A stretch of DNA of 64,000 bases, from NCBI GenBank assembly GCA_963210315.1, contig OY723302.1, forward strand, positions 1,054,001 to 1,118,000. Direction: 5' to 3'. Position 1 is the first letter of the stretch. Every line of letters begins with the position of its first letter. Made by a program: the position numbers and the translations under genes. The DNA comes from Rhynchopus euleeides (Eukaryota > Euglenozoa > Diplonemea > Diplonemida > Diplonemidae). This document shows, piece after piece, positions 1-10,878 of this stretch. The notes beneath the pieces were generated by a model. The model did no database searches. It was not told the origin of the DNA and saw only the letters and a program-made list of their open reading frames with translations.

Positions 1-1
1 C

Positions 2-97
2 CCGCTGCGTGACGCCGTCGGCAGCCCGCTGTACGCTGTGGAGGAGACGGAGCCCGATGAGGCTGTGCCTGCATACTCACAGCCCGCTTACGACTGA
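2..97 (+). CDS. 3' end of an unidentified gene
   Basis: The first bases are open in frame 2 and end at TGA 95-97. They encode a 31-residue tail, rich in Pro, Glu, Ala and Tyr, ending in SQPAYD. Base composition (GC-rich, GC at third positions) matches the coding exons further on and differs from the mixed sequence that follows. The product cannot be named; an acidic, Tyr/Pro-containing C-terminal tail would suit a cytoplasmic tail or a linker. The short length leaves room for this being a chance frame. Confidence 0.45.
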   Translation, partial: PLRDAVGSPLYAVEETEPDEAVPAYSQPAYD

Positions 98-3000
98 GCT
101 TGCCGCGGTTTGCCCGCAGCGTACGACGCGGTAGCCGGTTCCCGAGCTGCATCCCGGACAGCCGGGTCCGGCATCGTGCAACAACTCAGGAGGGGGGTCA
201 GGTCACCATCCGAGGCTGGCAGGGGTTGCCTGGCGGATGTGCGTGTGTCCCTTGGTGCGACTGACATATCCGAGACCCTGCAACAAAGTTTGGGTCCGTA
301 CGTCAGGATAGTATCAGAGAGCGGGTGATCGGTGTGCTCTACACGACTGTACAAAATGATGCAATCACGTGTGGGTGTGGGTGTGTGTGGGTGTTCCGAA
401 TCAGTTCTTTTGTGAGTGGTGTGGCACGATGCGTGTCCCAGCAGTGTTCGAGTGATGCGGTGCCAAGGTGGTGGCAGAGAAAGGTTAATACCCCCAGCCC
501 GGATTCGTTTTCGGGCCCGCTTGAGCCACTCCCCCCTTTCATCGGGGAAGCCTGGGCGCAGTGGGCCCGCTTTGTGTGGCAGCGCGGTGAAAGCGCCCTC
601 TGCATGTGTGGAAGGAGAGGCAGGTTATATCAAGAAAGTGTTCGCGTGTGGTGGTGGTGGTGGTGATGGTGGTGGGTGCATAGCCCTCGCCTACGGTGAC
701 GGTGCCTTGCCCCCTCTGCTGTGTCCCCAAAAGCAACTGCACACCTCACAGCTGGGTTGGCTCTGCCCTACACCCCCGTTGCGTTGCCTCTGGCACAAAA
801 ACCTGACGGTACTTTCCAAGAAACCTCGAGCGTGTGTGGCGCAGTGTAGACGGCATCAAGAGCAGTGTCCTCGGTGCGTTCTGCATGACTACAAAACTAC
901 CCACGTGTGCGTGAGGTGCGATAGAATGTGCATTCTCCAACAGCGCAGCAAAAAGTAGAATCTCCCACCACAGCTCCCTCCCTTGTTACCCCATCACGGC
1001 AGGTCAGACTGTCACATCTGCCGGCCAAAGGAAAATGCATGAGTTCGGCTCTGTGAAGCAGGACGGCTTCCCGCGGCTTGTGATTTTGTCAATGCAAAAA
1101 AGTAAAAGTTAGAATTCGCGCACGTTATGCTACAGCCGCATTGTGCCTATACCGCCATCTCAAAAAGAGTCATGTTTTTGTTTGTTTTTCTCCCAACAAG
1201 GTGCCTTGCCAAAGGTGCAAAATGCAGCGATAGGGGAAGTGCTAAGGGTGCTTGCTTGTCACACACAGTCTCATGGGTCTGCCAAATCACGCGCCGCGCA
1301 CTTCCGCAGGCAAACAATTTCTGTGTGTTTCGTGCGATCAACGGGATAACATTTGTTTTTCTCGCCTTTCGTATTTCTTCATGAACAATCCTGCACGAAC
1401 TACAGCTGTACTTTGCCCTCTCACAAGGTTTGCTTGTCAGCGGGAGCACGGCGCGCGGAGTGAATTTTTTTTGACAGCAGCACAAACTCACCTATAGTTA
1501 GCGAACTGACATTGCGCAGTGTCCCCTAGAGACCACAGCGTGAGAACCGAGCCCGCTACCTATATTCACGTCATCACCCCCTTCCAGGGGACACAGATCA
1601 CACTGCCGCTCGTTGCGCACAAACAAAACCCACTCTTTGTGGCGTCAGGGCCTTCTCCCTGGGGGTGTTCTCGCGATCGGCAGAATACCTGCTGGTTTCT
1701 TCTCTCTTTCTGACTTGTGGGTCGCATAGTTTCTGGCGTCCCCATCTGCTCGTCAGCGATGCGTTGCTGAGCAGAGGCGCATGCTTACTACATCGGCATG
1801 GCGGCGTTGCTGACCTGCACTCCCGAGCCAAGCCCTGCTGACCAAACGGCTTCATACGGGGGTGTGCGGCAGGTGGCCCGCCCGTGGTTGTATCATGTTC
1901 CACCTGCCGCCCCACCCTGTGCACGCGCTGATATGTGTATGTCAGTGGTGATGGTTTTTCTTGCCCAGTTTGTTTGTTCCTTTTATTGCTGTACAGTCAA
2001 CAAACAGAGCTCGCTGCTGAAGGGGTCCTTTCCGGTTCAAACGGCCATACCCACACGGTGATGGGATGAACCAGTCAGGGCCTATTCATCAACGGCTGGC
2101 TGAGAAGAAGAAACCGTGGGCACGGTGTGGCTACTCTCGCGAAGAGCGTTTCACTGTTGTGATCAAACTCTGGCTTCACGCATACACACACATATTCACG
2201 TGAGATGCAAATGCGTGGGTGTCTGCCTTGCCACCCCACCCTCCCCCGCCAGCTGCACAGGGTTCAGGGCGGGCTGTATCCTTAATCGACTTCACGCAGG
2301 CCTCTGGCTTATTTCTATCCCTGCGTGCGTGCTGTCGGCGCATGGCCTGTGAAACGACCATTGTCGCATTGACCCCTCACGACGAGCCGTTTATTTTCCC
2401 GCCTGGGGCTCGGGCCGTCTCCCTTTGCTGCGAGTGTCGCGTTGCACGGAATGTGCCGGAGTGCATGCGTCCACAGCTATTCGGTGGGTGTGGGTGTTTG
2501 CCTGGAAAGACAAAAATCCTCATTCCAACACAGAATACCTGGCGCCTTCTGGTGGTATTGTTAAAATAGCTCCCTGGGCAATGTGCACGCAATCGGCCTG
2601 AGCTATTTCCAGTGCCCATTACTAGTGACGAGCAACGAAGTGCAGCGAAGTTGCAAAGTAACGGAGGAAAATCGTACGACTGAAGCTTTCGGATTAGCCT
2701 TCACAGGGTCTCGGCACAGCAGCCTTGCGAAAGCAAGTGAACACTCAACGAAAGGTGGTTCGGGGCTGGGGGGATTTTACAGTTGCTGGGCAGGGGGCTT
2801 CTACCACAAAGCGAAAGGAGTACGATGTTACGCCCGTTGCTCAGAAGTACGCATTCCGTTCATTCCGTTTGCCCTCTTCCCATATGCGGCGGTGCTTGGT
2901 CTGGCAGTTGAAGGGGGGGGGGGGGCGGGAGGAGTGTGTGATGCAGTGCGTATCGCGTCAATAGCAGGGAGCGCTCGACACTCCTGTAACAAGAATCACG

Positions 3001-3500
3001 TGTATGTGCGTCGTCTCGTTCTGCGGAAAATCACACGTTAATCATTGCGAGTGGTGGGTGGGAGGAGGGTGGGGGGGGGGGGGGTGGGCAAATTTCACCA
3101 TTTCCGAGCTTGCTTGCTGCTGTATCAACCAACCACTGTAATTCACTTTTGATAGTTCGGCGTTCGTACAAAGAACACATGAAAGAACACATTTCTCCAA
3201 GCCTTTTTGACAGTTCGGGCGCAGCCCAACTGGGGAAGCTTTCTACGCTCTTTTATGTTGGAAGTTCTGGCGTGGCCAACCTACACGATCCATCAGGGAA
3301 GCACCGATATTGTCGGGGTGGGTGGGTGGGTGGTTTGTGTGTGGTGCCTGTTCAAACCAAACTGGGAGAAAATTGTTCAAAAAATGGTGATGACTCGTTC
3401 ACCAGGAGGATAAGGGATACGGGCAGAAGCCCTCCTTGTGAGCCAGTCGCATAAATGACGATGCAACACAATGCGCAGACATACAGGATGTGTCACAAAC
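98..3500. other. Long non-coding stretch, no gene seen
   Basis: No reading frame here has codon use or composition like the real exons. The sequence has TGTG/GGTGG runs (350-400, 650-680), G homopolymers (2910-2930, 3070-3090) and stop-rich frames. One short motif at about 2780-2826, containing ACAGTTGCTGG and AAAGCGAAAGGAGTACGAT, recurs at 11322-11368, so part of this is repeat-derived. I read it as intergenic or 3' flanking DNA. Confidence 0.5.
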
Positions 3501-3589
3501 TACCGTCCCCTGCAGAACAAATGTTAAAAATAAATTCATAATTCGAAATGTGGAACCAAAAACCCGGTTTTTAACATTTCTGCTGGGGG

Positions 3590-3745
3590 CCTTCGCTCTG
3601 TGTCAAACTGTGTCAAATTGTGTCAGTGTGTCACACAGGCGGTTTTTTTCACCTTAGGCGAAATCGGCAAAAACGCCGCCAGGCCTTCGCTCTGTGTCAC
3701 TGTGTGTCACTGACACAGAGCGAAGGTCCCGTGACACAGGGGTGT
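3590..3745. repeat. TGTGTCA-rich short repeats with inverted copies
   Basis: This stretch has repeated GTGTCA words in both orientations (for example 3598-3640 and 3698-3740), beginning CTTCGCTCTGTGTCA. A close relative of that start lies at about 60562-60600, upstream of the WD40 gene, so the unit is dispersed. It merges into the 31-bp minisatellite that follows, whose unit also contains TGTGTCATG. Confidence 0.55.
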
Positions 3746-3860
3746 TGGGGACAATGCAAAATTTGCGAAAAATCTCGAAAGAAAATTTCTGGCAGAGGTG
3801 AAAAAATTGGGTGCCACACAAAACTGGCTCCAAAGTGACATACTCCCACGTGGTCCTTAC

Positions 3861-4803
3861 ACACTGTGTCATGCCCCCCCAGGCTTCCAGCACACTGTGT
3901 CATGCCCCCCCAGGCTTCTAACACTGTGTGTCACGCCCCCCCAGGCTTCAAACACAGTGTGTCATGCCCCCCCAGGATTCTAACACACTGTGTCATGCCC
4001 CCCCAGGCTTCTAACACACTGTGTCATGCCCCCCCAGGCTTCCAGCACACTGTGTCATGCCCCCCAGGCTTCTAACACTGTGTGTCACGCCCCCCCAGGC
4101 TTCAAACACAGTGTGTCATACCCCCCCAGGCTTCAAACACTGTGTGTCATGCCGCCCCAGGCTTCTAACACAGTGTGTCATGCCCCCCCAGGATTCTAAC
4201 ACACTGTGTCATGCCCCCCCAGGATTCTAACACACTGTGTCATGCCCCCCCAGGCTTCTAACACAGTGTGTCATGCCCCCCCAGGCTTCTAACACACTGT
4301 GTCATGCCCCCCCAGGCTTCTAACACAGTGTGTCATGCCCCCCCAGGATTCTAACACACTGTGTCATGCCCCCCCAGGCTTCTAACACAGTGTGTCATGC
4401 CCCCCCAGGCTTCTAGCACACTGTGTCATGCCCCCCCAGGCTTCTAACACACTGTGTCATGCCCCCCCAGGCTTCTAACACAGTGTGTCATGCCCCCCCA
4501 GGCTTCTAACACACTGTGTCATGCCCCCCCAGGATTCTAACACACTGTGTCATGCCCCCCCAGGCTTCTAACACACTGTGTCATCACCATCGACAACAAA
4601 ACAAAAAAGCACAATACACCGGAGCGCAAAAAAAAAACACTGTGTCATGCCCCCCCAGGCTTCTAACACACTGTGTCATGCCCCCCCAGGCTTCTAACAC
4701 AGTGTGTCATGCCCCCCCAGGCTTCTAGCACACTGTGTCATGCCCCCCCAGGCTTCTAACACACTGTGTCATGCCCCCCCAGGCTTCTAACACACTGTGT
4801 CAT
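3861..4803 (+). repeat. 31-bp minisatellite, about 28 units
   Basis: Tandem units of 31 bp share a core TGTGTCATGCCCCCCCAGG followed by CTTCTAACAC. Variants occur at fixed sites (GCTTCTA, GATTCTA, GCTTCCAGC, GCTTCAAAC). The array is broken once at 4584-4640 by a non-repeat block containing ATCACCATCGACAAC and a poly-A run, and a near-identical block ends the array at 4801-4858, so block plus units form a higher-order repeat. Because 31 is not a multiple of three, three successive units cycle all frames. That produces open frames (MSCPPRL..., VMPPQAS...) which I do not regard as genes. Confidence 0.93.
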
Positions 4804-4862
4804 CACCATCGACAACAAAACAAAAAAGCACAATACACCGGAGCGCAAAAAAAAAAATACTG

Positions 4863-4985
4863 TGTCTGGTGCCCCTGATTTACCCCTTTTTCACTACGCA
4901 CAAACTACGCAATCTGGGGGGGGGGTCTCGCTTTTTGGTCCCCCCCCAGTTTTTTTTGGTCCCCCTTTCTGTGTGGCTACTGAGA
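4863..4985 (+). repeat. 123-bp dispersed repeat, copy 1
   Basis: It runs from GGTGCCCCTGATTTACCCC through ACTACGCACAAACTACGC and a G run to TGTGTGGCTACTGAGAC. The same sequence is present at about 54291-54413 with almost no differences. A shorter piece, followed by an inverted start (TCAGGGGCACCA), is seen near 55243-55290. No coding capacity. High identity between distant copies implies recent dispersal. Confidence 0.85.
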
Positions 4986-5075
4986 CGGCGTCACTTCGCA
5001 CAGTGTGTATCATGTTCAAATGACACGCAGGAGCCAGTAGGCTGCCTTTCAAACGGGGTGCCTGTCCCTGCTGGA

Positions 5076-5138
5076 CAGGGGGGTCTGGGGGGCGGAGCCC
5101 CCCAGCCGCCGGAGGCCATGGGAGTGAACATTTATTCC
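5076..5138 (+). repeat. 63-bp GC hairpin repeat, copy 1
   Basis: The core GGGGGGCGGAGCCCCCC is a near-perfect palindrome, followed by AGCCGCCGGAGGCCA and then a GTGAACATTTATTCC tail. Four more copies (16036, 16195, 28923, 52948) occur in this window, all in the same orientation. Transcribed, it would give a very stable hairpin. Its function is not known. Confidence 0.85.
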
Positions 5139-5169
5139 TGGTGGGCGCGGCAACCAGTGAACGTCTGTT

Positions 5170-5900
5170 CACAGGTTGACATGATCCATGCCATGCCAAG
5201 CCCCTGACCAAATTTGGTGGGTCGTTGGGTCGATTGTTACGAAGAGCCCTGCCACCCACATGTGCAGGACACGCCCGCCCGACATGTGCATTGTACAGCA
5301 CCACACCAACTTCCCGTACGGATTTGTCTGCAAGCCATCCCCGACCCAAATGCCTCCTGTCTCACCGAGTCTGGAAATGCTGCCGCACACACTGCCACAC
5401 CTGAACCCTGCAGGGGCTGCCTGCCGTTGGGTGGCTCGACGATCTGGCACAGGTCCTCCTGCAGCCACCTGATGCGCTCTTGCTTCGCAGAACTCGCCAT
5501 CGTCACGCTTCTCCCTGACGCAGGCCTCCGCGAGCTGCTTCACCAGCTCCGCCTCCTCCGCGTCCCCCCGATGCAGCGACTGCGCGCGCTGGAGGGGGGC
5601 CCCGGATGGGAGGGCTAGGCGGTGCCGCATGGCTACACCTCGTGCAGGCTGCTGGATCGACGCCGCGGTCCCTGCAGCCGGATCGTCGCAAACCCCAGAG
5701 CTTGTGCGGCCAGGTGCAGGGCTGCGACCTGTCTCGACCCGCATCTCCGCCCAGGCCCGCCCAGTCCCGTAGCTCACGTGTTTCATCGCCTCGGGGATGA
5801 ACCCCTCCGGAACTGGGTTCGTCCCCAGCCGTACGGCCTTGTCATACAGCGCCCGTCTCCTGTATCGCTTTCATGAGCCGCTCGCGAGGGGGTGAAGGTG
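5170..5900 (-). pseudogene. Possible degraded coding remnant
   Basis: This is a GC-rich island in a mixed-composition region. On the minus strand two overlapping frames look protein-like in turn: one reads through a charged stretch (LVKQLAEACVREKRDD) and another continues with AKQERIRWLQEDL and PPNGRQPLQG. A frame switch near 5480 would join them, which suggests a decayed transposon or captured gene. No known domain was recognised. Confidence 0.25.
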
Positions 5901-5984
5901 TAGCGCCCCTCGACGGGGTGCTGGAGGATGGCCCTCAGGTCATCGGGCTCATCGCGGTGGTATTGACAACTTGAGGCCCCCTGT

Positions 5985-6030
5985 GGTTAAGCCCCCCCTT
6001 GCCAGACCCCCCAGGGGGGGCTTAAACACG
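5985..6030. repeat. Hairpin with GTTTAAGCCCCCCC arms
   Basis: TGGTTAAGCCCCCC (5988-6001) and GGGGGGGCTTAAACA (6013-6028) can pair around a short loop. It may be a terminal or subterminal hairpin of a small element. No function can be assigned. Confidence 0.5.
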
Positions 6031-8162
6031 GGGGATCCCAGGTAATAGCGTTTTCCTCGCTGCCTCCCGTGGGGTCTCGACAGCACTAGACATTTCGGCG
6101 CAGGTAGATTGCCTCCACTACAGGCTCACCCTAGACGAAGAGGGTGTCGCCATGGGAACCAAAAACCTGATTAAGGGGTGTAGTGCTAACACGCCATGAA
6201 TGCCTCGCCAACCTGGCCAATTTAGCCGGAGGGGTATCGGTCTACCTAGAACAATGAGACGCTCAAAATACCAAGGGAACCCGCACGTCTTCTATGGAAT
6301 TCCCCTCAACGGGGAACACGCACCTGACCTGGTGTCCCAAGGCCACGACGCCTCCCCCCACCTGGCACATCGGATCCCGCTGGACTGTGGGGACGCCACT
6401 AAAGTGATTGCGTAACACTGTGTTCACCACCTCCGGTCTTCACGGTCAGGTGAAGATCAATTTTGCAGATGGTGACATGTCATGACCATGTCATGGGGTT
6501 CTTCGGGTGTCCCCATTCAGAAAACACCCGAAAAATATGACAACTTTGCTAAACTGGACCCAACTCCCCACACTCTTTTTTTTGCCATTTTTTCCATTTT
6601 TGGGCTCACTTTTTCTCACTTTTCTCACTCCAGAGCGAAGGCCCCCGCTGTAACATTTAAAAGAAATGTTAAAAATAAATCGCGAGAAGTGGCCGGGATA
6701 GGGGGCCAGGTCGTCCGTGCGGGCACATAACATGCATACTTTGCCGCATACACGTGCTGTGCAGTTCATGTGGCTGCGTATCAGGCGTTACCAGTGCGAC
6801 CTTGGGTTCCAGAGCCAGCTCCTAGTATCCAGGTGCTCCTGGGTGAGGTGGCGCCAAAGCAGGGGCGTTGCAGTTCCTTGCATTCCAAGCTCATGTGTCA
6901 CACAGCTAACCCCTTCCTGGTTAGAACTTGGGCTAGAGAGTGGCGCATTGAGGGGTGGGTCCCATGATCTTCTCCCAAAGCCAACAGGCAGGCTTAACAT
7001 TTCCAGAAAATGTTAAAAACCCTGTGCCTGGAATTTTGTCCAAAAAATATCACGTTTTCGCACAAGGCTAAAAATAGTCAAAAAACCCGAAAATCGGGTT
7101 TGTAGGGTGTAGGTCCCCTGTCTGAAAATGCAAAATATGGCCCCGCAGGTGCCCCCAGAGTGATTTAAAATTGGAAAATCGACATTTTCCACCTACGGGA
7201 AATCCCCCAAAATAGGGGGTCCCCAGCCACGATCCCCAAAAAAATGTCCCGCGCGCCTCTAAGGCACTCTGGATTTTTATTATGTCATCCAGATGTCACA
7301 TCTGGGTCCAGGAACACCGGTTTTTGGCCTCAGGAAGTCGAAAAATATGTGTGGAAATTTTTATTCCTGACCAGGATCACCTAAAAGGCCGATTTCCCCT
7401 GTTTACACATGGGGGATTTCATGCAACGCCCGCTCGTGTGCTGAGTGTGCTGTCCGCGACGTGGACGCGGTGGCCCTCTTCCTCCCAGAAGCCACCGATC
7501 TTCCTCATCCAACTTCACCTCCGGATGTACGCGGCACGTGCTTGGGTTGTCCTGTCGCAGTGCAGCAGAAGTTCCTGTGCACTGCTGCCCAAGCCATTTC
7601 GGCTGCAAGGAATATGCCACGCAGAGTAACCTGGTATCGCGTGACCAGCTCGTGAGGCTTGGTGCCCCGAATCGAATCGATAGGCTGCGAGGTGCATTGC
7701 CTCGGTCAGTTGATGTCCTTGCGTGTGCATTTTTGTGCACAACAGTCCCTTGGGTATCTGCAGCGCAGGTGCCTGCACTGGACCAGGACTCCTGATTTAC
7801 CTCTGGCACTTGTTGATCGGGACGGATGCGGCGACATGCCATGGTGCCCATGGATAGCCATGCCGGCACGAAAGTACGTTCACGACGGTTGATTACCATT
7901 GCTGCACTCTGTCAGAACCCGAAGGGTCTCAGCACACCTGAACGCCCACCAGGCCCCCCAGCAGGGGGTGAAACCAAAGGGTCCCCCCTGGGGTTTTTTG
8001 ACCCAAAATTTTCGAATTCGACATGTCCCCGGGATTTCCACTATGTCGCAGATTTCGACCATTGGGTCAAGAAAACCTAAAAATCTAGGGGGGAGGTGCT
8101 GAAGGATTGCACTGAAAATTTTATCTAACTCGGTCAAATTTCCAGGCACGGGGTTTAAAAAG
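6031..8162. other. AT/GC mosaic inside the 7.4 kb element, no gene seen
   Basis: No convincing coding frame. A block at about 6545-6600 is the reverse complement of about 8462-8520 (shared words include CTTTGCTAAACTGG and ACCCAACTCCCCACAC). Blocks with TAACATTT and AAATGTTAAAA (6651-6680, 6992-7015) resemble the ends of the composite element. The sequence looks like fragments of several repeat families. Confidence 0.5.
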
Positions 8163-8406
8163 AAAGGAGGATTCTTCATATTCCTGGATTTCCCGAATTT
8201 CCTGGATTTCCCCCGGCCCCTTAGGCGATTTCAGGGCGGACAGGGCGGACATATCCGGACCGGAAATCCGGGTGTCCGGATGTCCGGGTCCAATTTTGAC
8301 CCCCCCCCCCCCGGACATGTCCGGCCAGGACCTCAATAGTTTGATTTTTGGTCCAGAAAATAGTTTGAAAATTTTTGAAATCTGGGTGCCCAAAAAAAAT
8401 TCCTAA

Positions 8407-9770
8407 GGAGGGTGTCCTAAATTTAGGAAATTTTTGAAAAATTTGGAAAATTTTGGGGGATTTTTTGAAAAAATGGCAAAAAAAAGGGTGTGGGGAGTTG
8501 GGTCCAGTTTAGCAAAGTCCGTGTATTTGGACGCGGCCCCTCAGATAAGGAAGCCGCGTCTCAGGTGCAGGATGTGGGGTGTTGTCGATTTTTCAGGGTT
8601 CGACATTCTCGGGCTGGACGGAGAGAAACGGTGGGTGCAACTCTGATCAGAAAAAACTTCAACCGAAAAAACGGGGTGTAGCTCCCTGACTGACGAGCAG
8701 CGGGAGGTGGCGAAGAGAAGCTCCTCATGCGTGGCGGCCTCCCTCGTTCGCGGCGGGTGAGGCATGCGGGGGTACGAGAGCGGCACCCGCCTGAGTTCTT
8801 TATGGAACCCACAAACCTGGGTGGCCTCACGGATGAGAGGTTGGAAATGCTCCGGGAGACAGCCGATGGCGCCTCAACGCCACAGGCTATCGTTGCCGGC
8901 TTGGTGCCCATATGGTGCAAGATGAGCGGCGGAATCCGCGAACTTCGGGAACTATCAGGTAGTTTGAACGCTGAAGACTGCCCCGCCAGGCTGAATGGGA
9001 GTCACAACGCGATGAGGAACAAGGATCAGCAGCGCCCTTTGCGGCAAACACAGGGCAGCTCTCCCTGAGCAGCTGGGAATGAAACGGGACGGAACTAACG
9101 AGCAGCAGCGAAAATATTGCAGAGCACCAGTAACCACAACGAGTCCATGACACAAGTGGAACTGCAGACACGGGGCAGCCAAGAAACCGACGCAGTCGCA
9201 GGAGACCACCTCCACTGTCAGAACGAGCAGAACTGAGAGACACTCAATGGGATGGAGCGGAATCACTGGAACGGGGACACACTGATGGCACACAGGACAG
9301 ACAGACAGAAGTCAGAGTGAAACGGTTGTACAAAGGGCTCGGCTTTACCGACGTCCTTAGTACAGAGTGAAACGACGACGCCGCCGAAGGCGGCCAATCC
9401 GCCGCCCGAAGGGCGGCGGAAAAATTTTTGGGGTGTTTTTGGGAGAAAAACCGGGCAACCTGGGCCCTTTGGGACCACACAGGCCAGGAAAGGCCAAAAT
9501 TTTCGATTTTTTTCGGAAATTTTTCGGTTTTTCAGAGTGTGGCAGTCCGCAGATACAGATTTTCGGGTCGGAAAAAAATTTTTTTTTTCGACCCAAAAAA
9601 ATCGGATTTTTTCGGGGAGGGTCTCCGGTGGCCCCCCCTGGATTTCCTGTTTTTTCCCGATTTTTCCTGATTTTCGGATTTTGCTCGAAATTTGCCCTTG
9701 TGTCAACCAGTGGCAAAACTTTCGGAAAATCGGGAAAAATCAGGAAAATCCGGAGTACCGGACACCCTCC
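8407..9770. mobile_element. 1364-bp element inserted in transposon G, TAA duplication
   Basis: The ends are GGAGGGTGTCC and its exact reverse complement GGACACCCTCC. They are flanked by TAA on both sides (8404-8406, 9771-9773). The paralogous copy at 17028 shows the empty site, CCTAAGACC, with a single TAA. TAA fits the TWA preference of PIF/Harbinger elements. Inside, 8690-9068 holds a short protein-like frame (below), and 9380-9425 has inverted GCCGCC/GGCGGC blocks. Confidence 0.85.
8727..9068 (+). pseudogene. Short protein-like frame in the 1364-bp element
   Basis: A 113-residue frame contains a plausible segment (EPTNLGGLTDERLEMLRETADG then IVAGLVPIWCKM). Just upstream, another frame reads LTDEQREVAKRSSSCVAAS, hinting at a frameshifted remnant of a longer protein. 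No domain was recognised. It may be a relic of a transposase or an accessory protein. Confidence 0.25.
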
Positions 9771-10878
9771 TAAGACCGGCGATTTGTAGGGGGACCCTTT
9801 CGAATTTTTTTTTGGAGAAGGGTAAATTGAACGTTTTTGGCCAAATGAAGCCACTGCGACCATTCCCGGGCCTCGGAAATCAGATTTTTGCCCCTCAAAT
9901 GCGGTGCCGGTCCGGACAAAAAACCGAAAAAATCGTGAAAAATGGCCCTTTTCCCCAGCCAAAAATGGGCCAAAAATGCCCCCCAGAGACATGTCCTAAT
10001 CCGGGGTGCCAGTAGGGGGGACCTTTCGATTTTTTTTTCGAGGAGAGGTCAATTGAACGTTTTTGGACATCTGAGGCCACTGCGACCATTCCCAGGCCTC
10101 GGAAATGAGATTTTTGGCCCTCAAATGGGGTACCGGTCCCCACGAAATTCCGAAAAAATCATGAAAATCGAAAGGTCCCACGCACCAAATTCTGCCCAAA
10201 AATCGTCAAAAATGGACATGTCATACGCAGCAAGGGGGCAAACCACTCCCCAATGCTCAATGATTCCACGGCAAGCCAGATTTTCTGATCAATTGGTTTG
10301 TTTGAGCATGTTCCTGGCCCTTGTTTGGAAAGTAGATGACCCCTGGCTGGAGAGGACGGTTGTGCTCGACCGGACGGAGAGAGAACCTTCTCCATAACCA
10401 CCTCCACTCCACAATGCCACAAGTGGCAGGAAGGCCGGGTGTTACAGGTCTCAACCAGGGTTCCAAGGCTCTCCACTTCCTGGCTGCGTCAGGGATCACC
10501 GGGTACAGCGAGCAGGATTCCCTGTCCTGACACCCCAGCATGTACCACCGGAAGAACCCGAAACAGCAGCCCCCCCTCATGGGGGTTGCAAGAGGCACGG
10601 AAATCGTTCAAATCGGACCAAGTCCGAAAATTCGGCACTTTCTTGGGTACAAATTGCGGTCCGAAATTTTTCGATTTTTTGAAAAAAGGCTAATTCTGTA
10701 AGGGGGACCTTTTCGAATTTTTTTTTCGGGCACTTTTTCCACAAGGAAATGTCCGCCCTGTCCGCTACTGTCCACTACCGATTTCAAGGATCCTCCAAAA
10801 TGTTAAAATTAAATAAATCGGGCATTTTCCCAGAAAGGCGGTTTATAACAAATAACATTTATTCTGCAGGGGACGGTA

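Larger units (their letters stand above)
8166..10796. mobile_element. Small DNA transposon G, copy 1, split by an insertion
   Basis: The ends are GGAGGATTCTTC and (reverse complement) GGAGGATCCTTG, bordered by AAA at 8163-8165 and 10797-10799. It is a close relative of 16597-18064. The left part matches 16597-16720 and about 16935-17030, and the right part (from 9771) matches 17028-18064 with very few differences. It is interrupted at 8407-9770. A 3-bp A/T-rich duplication and short inverted ends resemble the PIF/Harbinger pattern. No transposase is present, so it is non-autonomous. Confidence 0.75.
3503..10876. mobile_element. Candidate 7.4 kb TA-flanked composite element
   Basis: The left end (from 3503) reads CCGTCCCCTGCAGAA followed by an AAATGTTA block. 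The right end (to 10876) is the reverse complement, TTCTGCAGGGGACGG, preceded by a TAACATTT block. Both ends are bordered by TA (3501-3502 and 10877-10878), as expected for a TA target duplication. The inside is a mosaic: a 31-bp minisatellite, a GC hairpin repeat, fragments of AT-rich repeat and a nested pair of elements at 8166-10796. No intact transposase is visible. The terminal repeats are about 25 bp with one mismatch, so this could also be two separate related elements. Confidence 0.45.

Noticed and set aside
3798-4728. Several overlapping open frames reading MSCPPRLLTHCVMPPQAS and similar
   Set aside because: They are translations of the 31-bp minisatellite in cycling frames.
3861-4803. 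A CRISPR array
   Set aside because: Units are contiguous with no unique spacers, and the genome is eukaryotic with introns.
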